DNA of 55,050 nucleotides from CAZEAN01 sp964510225 (GTDB lineage: Bacteria > Planctomycetota > Planctomycetia > Isosphaerales > Isosphaeraceae): NCBI GenBank assembly GCA_964510225.1, contig CAZEAN010000028.1:1-55050 (forward strand), in the 5' to 3' direction. The notes below the pieces were generated by a model. It was not told the DNA's origin. It saw nothing but the letters and a program-made list of their open reading frames with translations, and did no database searches. Position 1 is the stretch's first letter, and every line of letters begins with the position of its first letter. Of this stretch, positions 23,800-32,891 are shown one piece after another. Position numbers and translations under genes: made by a program.

Positions 23800-25686
23800 G
23801 TGGATCTGAAACGCCGGACGGTGCTCGGAGCCATAGGCTCTACCGGGCTCGGTAGTCTTGCAGTCGGACAGAACGCGTTTGGCCGTCAGCAACCACTCCC
23901 TTTAATGCCAAGTGGTACCCGGACTCATACTCCCGTATCCTCGACGATCCTACCTCAACGGATGACAGGTGCCCGCGCAGCGGTTCGCGCACTCCGTGCC
24001 GAGGGGACTCCTTGTGTCTTTGGAGTACCCGGTGCTCAGAACAATGAGTTCTGGGATGCGATGAAAGCGGCCCAGTTGCCTTACTTACTGGTCGCCCACG
24101 AGTCGGCCGCCAGTGTGATGGCGGATGCCTCGGCGCGGGTTACCGGTCGGGTTGGGGTCTGCTCCGTCATCCCTGGACCTGGACTGACTAATGCACTTAC
24201 GGGAATTGGCGAGGCACTTCTCGATTCGAGCCCGATCGTCGCACTCGTCACGGATGTTGAACGCGGTCCCCAGGCATATACCACCCAAGTCCACGGACTC
24301 TCCAACACAGCGATCTTGCGAACGGTCTGCAAAGGGGTCATTGCAGTTTCCCACCAGGGGCAGATCCAGGCAGCAATCCATCAAGCATTCCGACTCGCCC
24401 GGTCTGGGCCTCAAGGACCGGTTGGTGTTGTGATTCCGTATCATTTGTACTCAGAGGTCTGGAACTACGATCATCCAGTTCCACTGGAATTGATGCCACC
24501 TTGGGATGAGTCGGGGTATCGTGCGGCCGTCCGTTTGCTCTGCGACCGATCCCATCGTGTCGGAATCTATGCCGGTCTCGGTTGCGCTGAGGCCTCGGGA
24601 GAACTGCAAGCCGTTGCGGAACTCCTTCAAGCGCCCGTAGCAACGACCGTCAGCGGTAAAGGAGTGATCAGTGATCATCATCCGCTGGCAGTCGGGTGGG
24701 GCTACGGCTCCTTCGGTACCAATGCTGCCGAGCGAGCGTTTCGGCGTGTTGACACCGTGCTTGCCGTCGGAACGCGGTTTAGTGAGGTCTCGACGGCGAA
24801 CTACTCGATCCCTCAGAAGGCGCACCTGATCCACGTTGATCATGATCCAGGAGTCCTCCGCGCCAATGTACCGACATCAGTCGCTGTTCATGCGGACGCA
24901 AAGCTCTTCCTCTCACGTCTGATTGGGGATCGCCAGCACATTGCGAGGGCTCCTGACGCGAAGTTAGTCGAGCGGATCCAAGTTGATCGGTCTCTCGAAC
25001 GTTCCTATCATCAGCAACCCGTAATCAAGGACGCGGTCGATCCCAAGTACTTCCTCACGATCCTGGGTCAGGTGATGGGGCATGAGGGCTTGATCTTCAT
25101 TGATGTGACAGCCTCGACACATTGGGCCGCAGAAGTGATTTCAAGGACAGCGCCACGACGCTACTTCACCCCGGCGGATAACCAGAGCATGGGCTGGGCT
25201 GTTTCGGCAGCGATCGGTGGCAAGAGGGTTAGGCCAGACCTCCCCGTCGCCTGTGTGACCGGTGACGGCTGCTTCCTTATGTCCGGTCTCGAAGCCTCGA
25301 CCGCTGCCCGGGCACGACTGCCAGTGAAGTTCTTTGTCTTGGACGACGGCGCGTATCATTACATGCAGATGCTTCAGGAGCAAGCTTACGGTCGGACAAC
25401 GGCGACTGAGCTTGCATCACTTGATTATCCAAGCCTGAGCCACGGGATGGGTCTCTCGTACCTCGAGATCACCTCGAACAGAGCGGTTCCCGACACAGTA
25501 AGCCGAGCCATCAGCCATCAAGGACCAATGCTGGTCCGAGTCCAGATCTCTTATGAGGGGCGGGAGATCCGATGGCTCAAGTCGCTCCGGCGGACCTACT
25601 TCCGCAAGCTCGATACAGGTCAGCGAGGACGAATCATTAGTCGGAGGATCATAGAAGGTGTCGATCCGATACCCGAGAACGACTGA
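23800..25686 (+). CDS. Tat-signal-bearing ThDP-dependent enzyme (acetolactate synthase-like)
   Basis: A 628-residue thiamine-diphosphate enzyme. The GTG at 23800 lies 8 bases after GGGAGG and opens a twin-arginine-like leader (KRRTVLGAIGSTGLGSLAVG), unusual for this normally cytoplasmic family. Domain order is that of acetolactate synthase: an N-terminal PYR domain with catalytic Glu101 in VAHESAASVMADASARVTG, GVCSVIPGPGLTNALTGIGEAL, then a central domain (VAELLQAPVATTVSGKGVI, GYGSFGTNA, VDTVLAVGTRFSEV) and a C-terminal PP domain with GDG at 488-490 and VLDDGAYHYM about 25 residues on, which forms the Mg-ThDP site (Asp in place of the commoner Asn). Substrate is unknown: it could decarboxylate a 2-oxo acid or ligate two. 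It starts the plus-strand glycan locus but is 173 bases ahead of the ABC genes. Confidence 0.85.
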   Translation: MDLKRRTVLGAIGSTGLGSLAVGQNAFGRQQPLPLMPSGTRTHTPVSSTILPQRMTGARAAVRALRAEGTPCVFGVPGAQNNEFWDAMKAAQLPYLLVAHESAASVMADASARVTGRVGVCSVIPGPGLTNALTGIGEALLDSSPIVALVTDVERGPQAYTTQVHGLSNTAILRTVCKGVIAVSHQGQIQAAIHQAFRLARSGPQGPVGVVIPYHLYSEVWNYDHPVPLELMPPWDESGYRAAVRLLCDRSHRVGIYAGLGCAEASGELQAVAELLQAPVATTVSGKGVISDHHPLAVGWGYGSFGTNAAERAFRRVDTVLAVGTRFSEVSTANYSIPQKAHLIHVDHDPGVLRANVPTSVAVHADAKLFLSRLIGDRQHIARAPDAKLVERIQVDRSLERSYHQQPVIKDAVDPKYFLTILGQVMGHEGLIFIDVTASTHWAAEVISRTAPRRYFTPADNQSMGWAVSAAIGGKRVRPDLPVACVTGDGCFLMSGLEASTAARARLPVKFFVLDDGAYHYMQMLQEQAYGRTTATELASLDYPSLSHGMGLSYLEITSNRAVPDTVSRAISHQGPMLVRVQISYEGREIRWLKSLRRTYFRKLDTGQRGRIISRRIIEGVDPIPEND

Positions 25687-25859
25687 TCCATTGATCGGAG
25701 ATCGCGATGATTGGCCTTCCCAAACGGTGGACGGCACGTATGATCTTCGTCGATCTCCTCTCCAACCTATTTGATCTTCATCGCTTTCTTGCCTCAGATC
25801 CGGTGACCGTTTCTCAGTGCCGAATCGTTGGTGAAACGTAGGAAAGGATTCCGATCACT

Positions 25860-26720
25860 ATGTCGAGCCAGGTTTCAACAGCCCGCGATCTCTTCCCGAT
25901 CGCTTGGGCCAATGGGTCGGGGTTGTCCTGGCTTAACCGGCTCCGTCGTGATTTCCTCGATCTCTATCGCTATTGGCCCGTCATCCAGAATCTCGTCTCA
26001 CAAGATCTCCGAGTCCGTTACCAACGCTCCCTCCTCGGGTTCTTCTGGACACTCTTAAATCCGATTCTGATGATGGCGACTCTCTCTGTCGTCTTCTCCA
26101 ATCTAATCCGGGCTCACGGCGCCGAAAACTACGCCCTCTATCTCTTCTCAGGGATGGTCCCCTGGGCACTCCTGGCAAGCACAGTCAACGATGCTTCTAT
26201 TTGCGTCATTGCCAATGAAGTACTGATCCGAAAGATTTATGTGCCCAAACTCGTCTTCCCCGTCTCTCGATTGCTCTTGAACCTCACCATGCTCGTCTTG
26301 TCGATGACAGCACTTTTCGTGATGATGATTCCGTTAGGAGCAAGTTTTCATTTGTCACTGCTGTTGCTTCCAGTCGTATTAATTTTGTACGCGACATTTG
26401 TCTTAGGGTTAAGTCTTATTGTCTGTATTGTGAACACGTTTTATCGAGATTTTGGACACTTGATCACGGTCTTGCTCCAAGCTTGGTATTTTGCGACACC
26501 TATCATCTACCCACTGAGCTACCTTCCGGAGTCGATTCAGTGGAAGTTTCGACTCAATCCTGCCTACCCGTTCATTCGACTCTTCCAGGTGATTATTCAC
26601 GACGGTGATTGGCCTTCCGGGGTTTTACTGGGGATCACCACCGGAATTGCAGCCACCGTGCTCGCTCTTGGGTATGCCACGTTCAAGGCGTACGAAGACA
26701 AGTTAGTGTTCCGACTCTGA
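25860..26720 (+). CDS. ABC-2 type polysaccharide export permease
   Basis: A 286-residue membrane protein of the ABC-2 / Wzm-TagG family, the membrane channel of polysaccharide and teichoic-acid-type exporters. It has a cytoplasmic N-terminus with the amphipathic interface segment QDLRVRYQRSLLGFFWTLLNPIL (residues ~46-68), then six predicted membrane helices including MMATLSVVFSNLI, YALYLFSGMVPWALLAST, LLLNLTMLVLSMTALFVMM and a final VLLGITTGIAATVLALGYATF. The C-terminus EDKLVFRL is short and typical. Its partner ATPase begins 13 bases downstream. It transports a lipid-linked glycan, but the identity of the cargo cannot be read from the sequence. Confidence 0.92.
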   Translation: MSSQVSTARDLFPIAWANGSGLSWLNRLRRDFLDLYRYWPVIQNLVSQDLRVRYQRSLLGFFWTLLNPILMMATLSVVFSNLIRAHGAENYALYLFSGMVPWALLASTVNDASICVIANEVLIRKIYVPKLVFPVSRLLLNLTMLVLSMTALFVMMIPLGASFHLSLLLLPVVLILYATFVLGLSLIVCIVNTFYRDFGHLITVLLQAWYFATPIIYPLSYLPESIQWKFRLNPAYPFIRLFQVIIHDGDWPSGVLLGITTGIAATVLALGYATFKAYEDKLVFRL

Positions 26721-26733
26721 TCGAGGCGTACCA

Positions 26734-27504
26734 ATGTCCAACCACCCAACGATCGTACTTGAAGATGTTTCTCTTCGATTCGTGACCTATCACGACAAAT
26801 ACTACTCACTGAAACGGGCACTCCTTGACCTCTTCATCAGGAATGACCAAGGAAACCAGCAACATGAGTTCTGGGGCCTTAGTGATATTAACTTGAGAAT
26901 CGAGCAGGGTGAACGTGTTGGAGTCCTCGGGCCAAACGGCGCCGGGAAGAGTACACTCTTGCGTGTGCTGGCTGGGATTTATCCGCCGACCACCGGTCGC
27001 GTTTCAGTCGACGGACGCATCGCTCCCTTGATTGAGATCGGTGCCGGATTCAATTACGAACTCTCCGGCTATGAAAACATCTTGCTGAACGGTGCGCTCT
27101 TGGGATTTTCGAGAAGGCAGATGCTTGCCAAAGTGGAGGGGATCTGGGAATTCTCGGGGCTCCGTGAATTCGCGGATCTCCACTTAAAATATTACTCGAG
27201 TGGGATGCTATCCCGCCTAGCCTTTGCGGTCGCGACTGAAGTACTCCCTGATGTCCTCCTCCTCGATGAGACACTTAGCGTGGGGGATGCGGCATTCGTC
27301 GACAAAGCGCGAGAACGAATCACCAAAGTAATCGACTACTCGAAAGTGGTGATGATTGTCTCTCATGACATGGCCGGACTCAGGTCACTTTGTACTCGAG
27401 GCCTCTGGATCGATGGGGGGCGAATTCGGATGGACGGTCCGATCGATTCTGTCGTCGATGCCTATCTTGAGGAAGTGAGTCGGACACAGCTCGAGGCTGC
27501 TTAG
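26734..27504 (+). CDS. ABC exporter ATPase (Wzt/TagH type) without C-terminal carbohydrate domain
   Basis: A 256-residue ATP-binding subunit, partner of the preceding permease (13 bases upstream, RBS GAGG). Motifs: Walker A GPNGAGKSTLL, an H-loop near VSHD, signature YSSGMLSRLAFAVATE in place of LSGGQ, Walker B VLLLDETLSVGDAAF. It belongs to the polysaccharide-export group. Many O-antigen Wzt proteins have an extra C-terminal carbohydrate-binding domain. Here the chain ends about 20 residues after the Walker/H-loop region, so that domain is absent, as in TagH-like and simple capsule exporters. It is cytoplasmic and powers export. The gap to the next gene is 38 bases. Confidence 0.94.
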   Translation: MSNHPTIVLEDVSLRFVTYHDKYYSLKRALLDLFIRNDQGNQQHEFWGLSDINLRIEQGERVGVLGPNGAGKSTLLRVLAGIYPPTTGRVSVDGRIAPLIEIGAGFNYELSGYENILLNGALLGFSRRQMLAKVEGIWEFSGLREFADLHLKYYSSGMLSRLAFAVATEVLPDVLLLDETLSVGDAAFVDKARERITKVIDYSKVVMIVSHDMAGLRSLCTRGLWIDGGRIRMDGPIDSVVDAYLEEVSRTQLEAA

Positions 27505-27542
27505 GAGCCAGGTACGCGGATTGATTCGGCAAGGAGGCCGGA

Positions 27543-30035
27543 GTGCGTATTGGGATCGACACGCTCGCAATCCAGTCACCCTACAGCAAGGGACGCGGCA
27601 TTGGTAGGTATAGCCGTTCACTCCTGTACGCCCTCTTAAAACTGACGCATGAGCATCAAGTCGTTCTCTACACCTATGAAGATCTTGACACTGAAGAGTT
27701 GCCAACGTCAGGATCGATCTCGATCCGGAACGTCCGACGTTACCCGGACGAGGCGGAGCACACGTTAGAGCACGCTGTTGGTCGGATCGTTCGTGAGAAT
27801 ACCGACGATCTTGATTGGTATGTTCTCTTGAGTCCGTTTGAAACCTGGGAGTTTTTTGGATTACCGCCCAAATCACTCCAACGTCCAAAGCTTGCCGCAG
27901 TTGTATATGATCTGATTCCGTTCCTCTTCCAGGAAACTTATCTGTACACCGAAGATGTCGGCCGTTGGTTCTACCGCCATCTCCGGAGGCTGAAGCAATA
28001 CGACCAGCTCCTCGCAATATCCGAGGCGACGCGGCAAGACACCATCGATCTCCTCGGTCTTCCTGGTAGTCGAGTGACAACAATCGGAACATCGACTGAC
28101 TTCACAACGACTGAGGCGAATGATGTCCAGCTCGCCCTGACCACACTTGATCGGTTCAATATTGTTTCACCCTACCTCTTTTGTTTGGGGAGTTCCGACT
28201 CGAGAAAAAATTTGGATGGGTTACTAAAGGCCTTCGCAATCGTAGCGGAGGATTCCTTAAGTGATTACCAACTCGTGATTGGCTGTGCTTTCAAGGAAGA
28301 GGAACTCCAGCGTTATCAGCAATTGGCTGCACGACTTGGTGTTGCGGCTCGGGTTGTGTTTACGAATGCAGTAACTGATCAAGAACTCGATCTCCTCTAT
28401 CGTAACTGTAGTCTTTTTGTGTTCCCCTCCCATTACGAAGGTTTTGGTTTACCAATCTTGGAGGCGATGCAGCGGCGTGTCCCCGTGATTGCGGGAAACA
28501 ATTCAGCACAGCCCGAAGTTGTCGGTGACGCTGGACTCCTGATTGATGTCAACGAACCCAGCTCAATTGCACGGGCGATCACGCAGCTCTTAGCGGATCC
28601 CCAATCCCAAGCGCGATTCGTTGACGCGGGTTCGAGGCAAGCACTGGGGTTCCAGTGGGATCAGGTTGCCTCAAAAGTCTTGGCCGCACTCTCGGACAAT
28701 CCCGTGAGCTGTATAGTTAATAACAAGGGGAGGTCGACCCTGCGGAGCCGTGGAGCATTAAAAGAGCGGGTTGCACTGGTCTCTCCGTTCCCGCCGAGAC
28801 GATCCGGGATTGCGGCGTATGCTGAGCAGATCGCTGAGGCACTCCGCGGAGACTATCTCGTCGACCTGATCCACGATTCGAATTACCGCCCCGATCTTGC
28901 GAACGCAACCTCTGAATACGGGGCCTTTAAGCCTAAAGAGTTTCTGCGGAGGATCCGTCAGGTTCCTTATCGTCAAGTCTTCTACCAGTTCGGAAACTCG
29001 TCGTTTCACCACTACATGTTCGACCTCTTTCAGCGTGTCCCGGGTGTGGTGACACTACATGACCTTGCGATGGCAGGGTTCCAAACCGGGTTCGATCTTG
29101 AATCTCAGGCGTTCGGCAGTCATTTAATCCAAGAGGCAGACTACAACAATCCCGGTGATGGGGCTGTTCTCCAAGAGTTACTCCAGGATTGGGCTCCTGG
29201 AACCTGGGAGCTGCCCGAACTCCTTGTAAAGCAAAACCGACTATTCCATCGGCGCTTTGCGGAACATGCCTCGACGCTGATAGTTCATTCCGATGAAGCC
29301 GCTCAACTGGTTTTGTCACGCTTTCCTTGGGTTGCGCCGAAGCTCCGGGTACACCGAATCGGAGCGGTCTCTCACTCTCTAAGTGCCGAACAGCGAATCC
29401 AAGCGCGAGCACGATTCGGAATTGATAACCAGACTCTCCTCTTTGGTTCGGTCGGGATCCTCCACAGTACAAAGCTGAATCTGGAGTCAATCCGCGCCTT
29501 CAACGGCCTTGCGAACACACTCCCGCACACTCAATTCATTGTTGCCGGCCGCGATCTCGGTAATGGTGAGGTAGCCCGTGAAGTCGAACTCCTCGGACTA
29601 TCTGACCGAGTCCGGTTAACTGGTCATCTTGATGAGGCTGGGTATCGTGATATTCTTGCTGCCATCGATGTGGGGATCTGTCTCCGGCGTCCCCCGACCA
29701 ATGGTGAGAGTTCGGCCGCCTTGCTCGATTTATTGCGTCACGGAGTTCCCACGATTGTCTGTGACATTGGCTCTTTTCAAGAACTACCAGATGATGCCGT
29801 CGCGAAAGTCACTTGGGTTGGGGATGGGGCCGTGGACGCCCTCCGCGGGGTTATGAAACGGATCGCGGTTGATCAGGGCTATCGTCGGAAGTTAGGCGAA
29901 AATGCCCTCGGATACGTTAGAAGTCACCACAACCTTGATGACTTTATCCAAGGTTACAAGGCTCTCTGCCGTTCTGGATCATCGGCTAGAGTACAACGAT
30001 TAGGACCCTTGTGGAGCCGGATCCGATGCGCATAG
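27543..30035 (+). CDS. Twin-domain GT-B glycosyltransferase 1
   Basis: An 830-residue protein starting at GTG 27543, only 5 bases after AGGAGG. Two GT4-like units lie in tandem. Unit one (~1-390): MRIGIDTLAIQ, GIGRYSRSL, VYDLIPFLFQE, then PYLFCLGSSDSRKNLDGLL and SHYEGFGLPILEAMQRR with the canonical E-x7-E. Unit two (~405-820): VALVSPFPPRRSGIAAYAEQ, VFYQFGNSSFHHYMF, TLIVHSDEAAQLV, then FGSVGILHSTKLNLESI, VDVGICLRRPPTNGESSAAL and VCDIGSFQELPDD. Unit two belongs to the GT subgroup with a PT.GE[TS]S loop and lacks the usual E-x7-E glutamates. It likely adds two sugars to the glycan exported by the ABC pair. The paralogue follows with a 10-base overlap. Confidence 0.88.
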   Translation: MRIGIDTLAIQSPYSKGRGIGRYSRSLLYALLKLTHEHQVVLYTYEDLDTEELPTSGSISIRNVRRYPDEAEHTLEHAVGRIVRENTDDLDWYVLLSPFETWEFFGLPPKSLQRPKLAAVVYDLIPFLFQETYLYTEDVGRWFYRHLRRLKQYDQLLAISEATRQDTIDLLGLPGSRVTTIGTSTDFTTTEANDVQLALTTLDRFNIVSPYLFCLGSSDSRKNLDGLLKAFAIVAEDSLSDYQLVIGCAFKEEELQRYQQLAARLGVAARVVFTNAVTDQELDLLYRNCSLFVFPSHYEGFGLPILEAMQRRVPVIAGNNSAQPEVVGDAGLLIDVNEPSSIARAITQLLADPQSQARFVDAGSRQALGFQWDQVASKVLAALSDNPVSCIVNNKGRSTLRSRGALKERVALVSPFPPRRSGIAAYAEQIAEALRGDYLVDLIHDSNYRPDLANATSEYGAFKPKEFLRRIRQVPYRQVFYQFGNSSFHHYMFDLFQRVPGVVTLHDLAMAGFQTGFDLESQAFGSHLIQEADYNNPGDGAVLQELLQDWAPGTWELPELLVKQNRLFHRRFAEHASTLIVHSDEAAQLVLSRFPWVAPKLRVHRIGAVSHSLSAEQRIQARARFGIDNQTLLFGSVGILHSTKLNLESIRAFNGLANTLPHTQFIVAGRDLGNGEVAREVELLGLSDRVRLTGHLDEAGYRDILAAIDVGICLRRPPTNGESSAALLDLLRHGVPTIVCDIGSFQELPDDAVAKVTWVGDGAVDALRGVMKRIAVDQGYRRKLGENALGYVRSHHNLDDFIQGYKALCRSGSSARVQRLGPLWSRIRCA

Positions 30036-32500
30036 GGATTGACCTCCTGCCACTCCAGTACGAGGGCAGTCGGCTCCGTGGTGTCGGTCGTTACGCCGCC
30101 CACTTAGTGCAATCGATCTGGGATCGCATGGGGGGAGATCATCAGTTCGTCCTCTACAGATATCACAAGCTTGACGATCCCTTGGGGTCCGATCAAATTC
30201 CGTCCGACGCTGAGATCTGTGAGATCGACCAAGGACTGGGAGACCAATCACTTCGGTGCCGTTGGAGTGACTTGGTTCAGCAGAATCCCCATCATCTAGA
30301 TCTCTTGATTGTTACCAACCCGTTTGAGTTGCTCCCAGGATACGAACCCCCTCCACGCCCGACCAGCAATCTTGCTGTCGTCGGCGTCGTCTACGACTTG
30401 ATTCCGCTCGTCTTTCCTGATCGCTACCTAAACGATCCCAACGAAGCCCGACGTTATCACCGCAGAATTGACACGATTAGGCGATACGATCGGCTGATCG
30501 CCATTAGTACTGCGACCGGTAGCGACTTGTCCCGGTTGATTGGTTACAAGCCGAGTCGGGTGACAGTGGCGGGTGGTGCTGTGGATCATCACTTCCGGAT
30601 CAATATCGGTTCGGAGAGTATCGAGGAGACCTCCAAACGGACTACCCCCTTTGTTCTTCATGTCGGGGGACGAGACGACCGGAAGAATCTTGAAGGAGTC
30701 CTCCGCGGATTTGCACGGTTTGTAACGGAGACGAAGAGTAAGAGCCAGTTGGTCCTGGTGGGGCACTACGACGATCCGTATCGTGAACGAATCACTCAGT
30801 GGGCCGAGCGGTGGAAGATAACTGAGCGGCTTGAGCTTCTTGGACCCGTCAGCGACGTATCGCTCGCTGAACTCTACCGAACATGTCTAGCGTTCCTCTT
30901 TCCGTCTCGCTATGAAGGGCTTGGGCTCCCTCTTCTGGAGGCGATGGCTTTGGGGGCGGTGGTAATCGGAGGCCGTAATTCGGCACAAGTCGATCTGGTG
31001 GGGGAGGATGGCTTCCTCGTCGATCCCGACGACCATCGGGGCATAGCTCGAGCCCTCCAATTTATCGAGGAGCATCCGGAAGAAGCCAAAGCGATTGGCG
31101 ATCGTGGACGAGCCCGGGTACTGGGGTTCTCTTGGGAATCAATCGGGGCTCGCGTCAGCGTTGAGTTGGAATCACTACAGAGTCCTACGGATCGATTGAA
31201 GACTGTCCGTCCTCAACGACCGAGGATTGGGATGATCGGCCCCTTCCCACCGAAACGAACCGGGATCGCTGATCACGGAGAACGACTAGCGAACGCTCTT
31301 GAACAGTCGATGGTTGTGGAACGATTTCACGACGGAGATTACAACCCGACGGATGGTCTCCGGAGTCCTCTTGCCCAATGCCACGATCGCAAGTTACTCC
31401 AACGACGTCGTCGAGTCCTCGGGCATCAAGTTACGATCCATCAGCTCGGGAATTCGTGGTACCATCGCTCAGCATTTGAATCACTTAGGGAATCGCCGCG
31501 GAGTATCGCGATCCTCCATGATTTTTGTCTTGCTGGGTTCCATTATTGGTATGCGACTCAAGAAGGCGTTCAACCGAACCACCTCCAAGAGATACTCTCC
31601 ACGCAGCTCGGTATCAATCCTGCTGAGTCGGATCAACTAATCGCGGAGTGGTCACGGGAGGAAGGTGGTTTCCAGTCGGCTGTAAACCGTCGCGGGATTT
31701 ACCTGAATCAGGCGGTCTTCGAGATGGCGACCCGTGTGGTGGTTCACTCGAATTGGTGCCAAGACCAGATCCGATGGTTCCTCCCCGAGGCGCTCGACCG
31801 GGTCACGGTGGTCCCGCTCGGAGCCGAACCAAATCAATTCCTTGAGACCTCCCGAGATCGATCCAGGGCAACTCTCCAGCTATCGAACGACCGGTCGTAC
31901 TTTGGTGTCCCCGGCAATCTGACCAAAGCCAAGATGTACGAAGAGCTGATCGAAGCTTTTGACTTGGTTGCATCTGAAATACGTGACTATGACCTTGTCT
32001 TCGCCGGTCGTGATTGGGAAGAGGGGGATGCTCAACGATTAGTCCAAAAGAAAGGTCTCGAGAAGCGGATCCGGTTCCTCGGACATTTAAATCGTCGCGA
32101 GTATGATCTCTTCGCTACAACGATCGACGTCGGACTCTGCTTGCGAAGGCCGCCTACCTTCGGCGAGACTTCGGCGTCACTCCTTGACCTCCTCAGGTCG
32201 AGAGTTCCATCGATCATCGCTGATGTCGGTACTTTCTCCGAGTACCCTAGTGACGTCGTCTGCAAGTGGAGCCCCGCAGTCGACGGTGTTGAAGGGCTTG
32301 CGGCGCGGATGCGGAGATTGGCCGAGGACAAAGACCAACGTCGTCAACTGGCTGATCGTGGCTTCCAGCACGTTCTCGATCACCATCGTTGGCCGATTGT
32401 CGCGGAATGTTACGTACGCCTTATCGAAGAGATCACTGAGGAGAAACTGGGCTCGAATCTCGCACGATCGACCAGGGAACAACTCCGCGGTGTAGCATGA
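30026..32500 (+). CDS. Twin-domain GT-B glycosyltransferase 2 (paralogue)
   Basis: The ATG at 30026 (MRIGIDLLPLQ) is preferred over the GTG 30011 because it aligns with the start of the paralogue and has GGAG 9 bases upstream. It overlaps the preceding stop by 10 bases, so translation is coupled. The 824-residue chain has the same two-unit build. Unit one: GVGRYAAHLVQS, VVGVVYDLIPLVFPDRYL, LHVGGRDDRKNLEGVLRGF, SRYEGLGLPLLEAM. Unit two: PRIGMIGPFPPKRTGIADHG, VTIHQLGNSWYHRS, RVVVHSNWCQDQIRWFLPEA, YFGVPGNLTKAKMYEEL, VDVGLCLRRPPTFGETSAS and ADVGTFSEYPSD. Clear similarity to the first copy across the whole length indicates ancient duplication with substantial divergence, so specificity probably differs. 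It is cytoplasmic. Confidence 0.88.
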   Translation: MRIGIDLLPLQYEGSRLRGVGRYAAHLVQSIWDRMGGDHQFVLYRYHKLDDPLGSDQIPSDAEICEIDQGLGDQSLRCRWSDLVQQNPHHLDLLIVTNPFELLPGYEPPPRPTSNLAVVGVVYDLIPLVFPDRYLNDPNEARRYHRRIDTIRRYDRLIAISTATGSDLSRLIGYKPSRVTVAGGAVDHHFRINIGSESIEETSKRTTPFVLHVGGRDDRKNLEGVLRGFARFVTETKSKSQLVLVGHYDDPYRERITQWAERWKITERLELLGPVSDVSLAELYRTCLAFLFPSRYEGLGLPLLEAMALGAVVIGGRNSAQVDLVGEDGFLVDPDDHRGIARALQFIEEHPEEAKAIGDRGRARVLGFSWESIGARVSVELESLQSPTDRLKTVRPQRPRIGMIGPFPPKRTGIADHGERLANALEQSMVVERFHDGDYNPTDGLRSPLAQCHDRKLLQRRRRVLGHQVTIHQLGNSWYHRSAFESLRESPRSIAILHDFCLAGFHYWYATQEGVQPNHLQEILSTQLGINPAESDQLIAEWSREEGGFQSAVNRRGIYLNQAVFEMATRVVVHSNWCQDQIRWFLPEALDRVTVVPLGAEPNQFLETSRDRSRATLQLSNDRSYFGVPGNLTKAKMYEELIEAFDLVASEIRDYDLVFAGRDWEEGDAQRLVQKKGLEKRIRFLGHLNRREYDLFATTIDVGLCLRRPPTFGETSASLLDLLRSRVPSIIADVGTFSEYPSDVVCKWSPAVDGVEGLAARMRRLAEDKDQRRQLADRGFQHVLDHHRWPIVAECYVRLIEEITEEKLGSNLARSTREQLRGVA

Positions 32501-32567
32501 ATCATTCATTCGGGCACCGCGCGAATTCGCATCGAGACCATCTGAAGGGTTTTGGGAGTCTCAGATC

Positions 32568-32891
32568 ATGAATCGCTTCTTAAAACGTATCTTTTCATGG
32601 ATTTCGACACTCTTCACTCCGATCGGCTCACGAATTGCTGGTCGGGTCCAGAGTAACTTGATCGGCCCGGTTCGCGATCCAGTCCTGGCGACGATCAGGA
32701 AGGAGGTTGGTGATCTTAGTGGCCGTCTCGAACATCTACGACACGACACTGACCTTGGTCTCGATAGCTGTACCCGAGAGATCGCTCGTCTTGAGCTTCA
32801 GATCGAAGCCCTTCGCGACGCTGTCGAGGAGTTGATCGAGATCAACCGATCTCAGTCGACGATGATGGCAGATCAAACCGTGGATGCTTGA
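32568..32891 (+). CDS. Small coiled-coil protein at the end of the glycan locus
   Basis: A 107-residue protein of unknown function. ATG 32568 follows GGGAG by ~10 bases and begins 67 bases after the second twin-GT gene, so it is likely the last gene of that operon. Residues ~1-35 are basic and amphipathic or weakly hydrophobic (RFLKRIFSWISTLFTPIGSR), suggesting membrane association. Residues ~45-100 (DLSGRLEHLRHD, REIARLELQIEALRDAVEEL) are a clear coiled coil. The 3' end overlaps the convergent trmB stop by 19 bases. A scaffold or regulatory partner of the glycosyltransferases is a guess from position only. Confidence 0.65.
   Translation: MNRFLKRIFSWISTLFTPIGSRIAGRVQSNLIGPVRDPVLATIRKEVGDLSGRLEHLRHDTDLGLDSCTREIARLELQIEALRDAVEELIEINRSQSTMMADQTVDA

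Noticed and set aside
27385..28092. 235-residue minus-strand frame over the ABC ATPase end and first twin-GT
   Set aside because: It is opposite to two strongly supported genes, Arg/Ser-rich and without domains or start signals.
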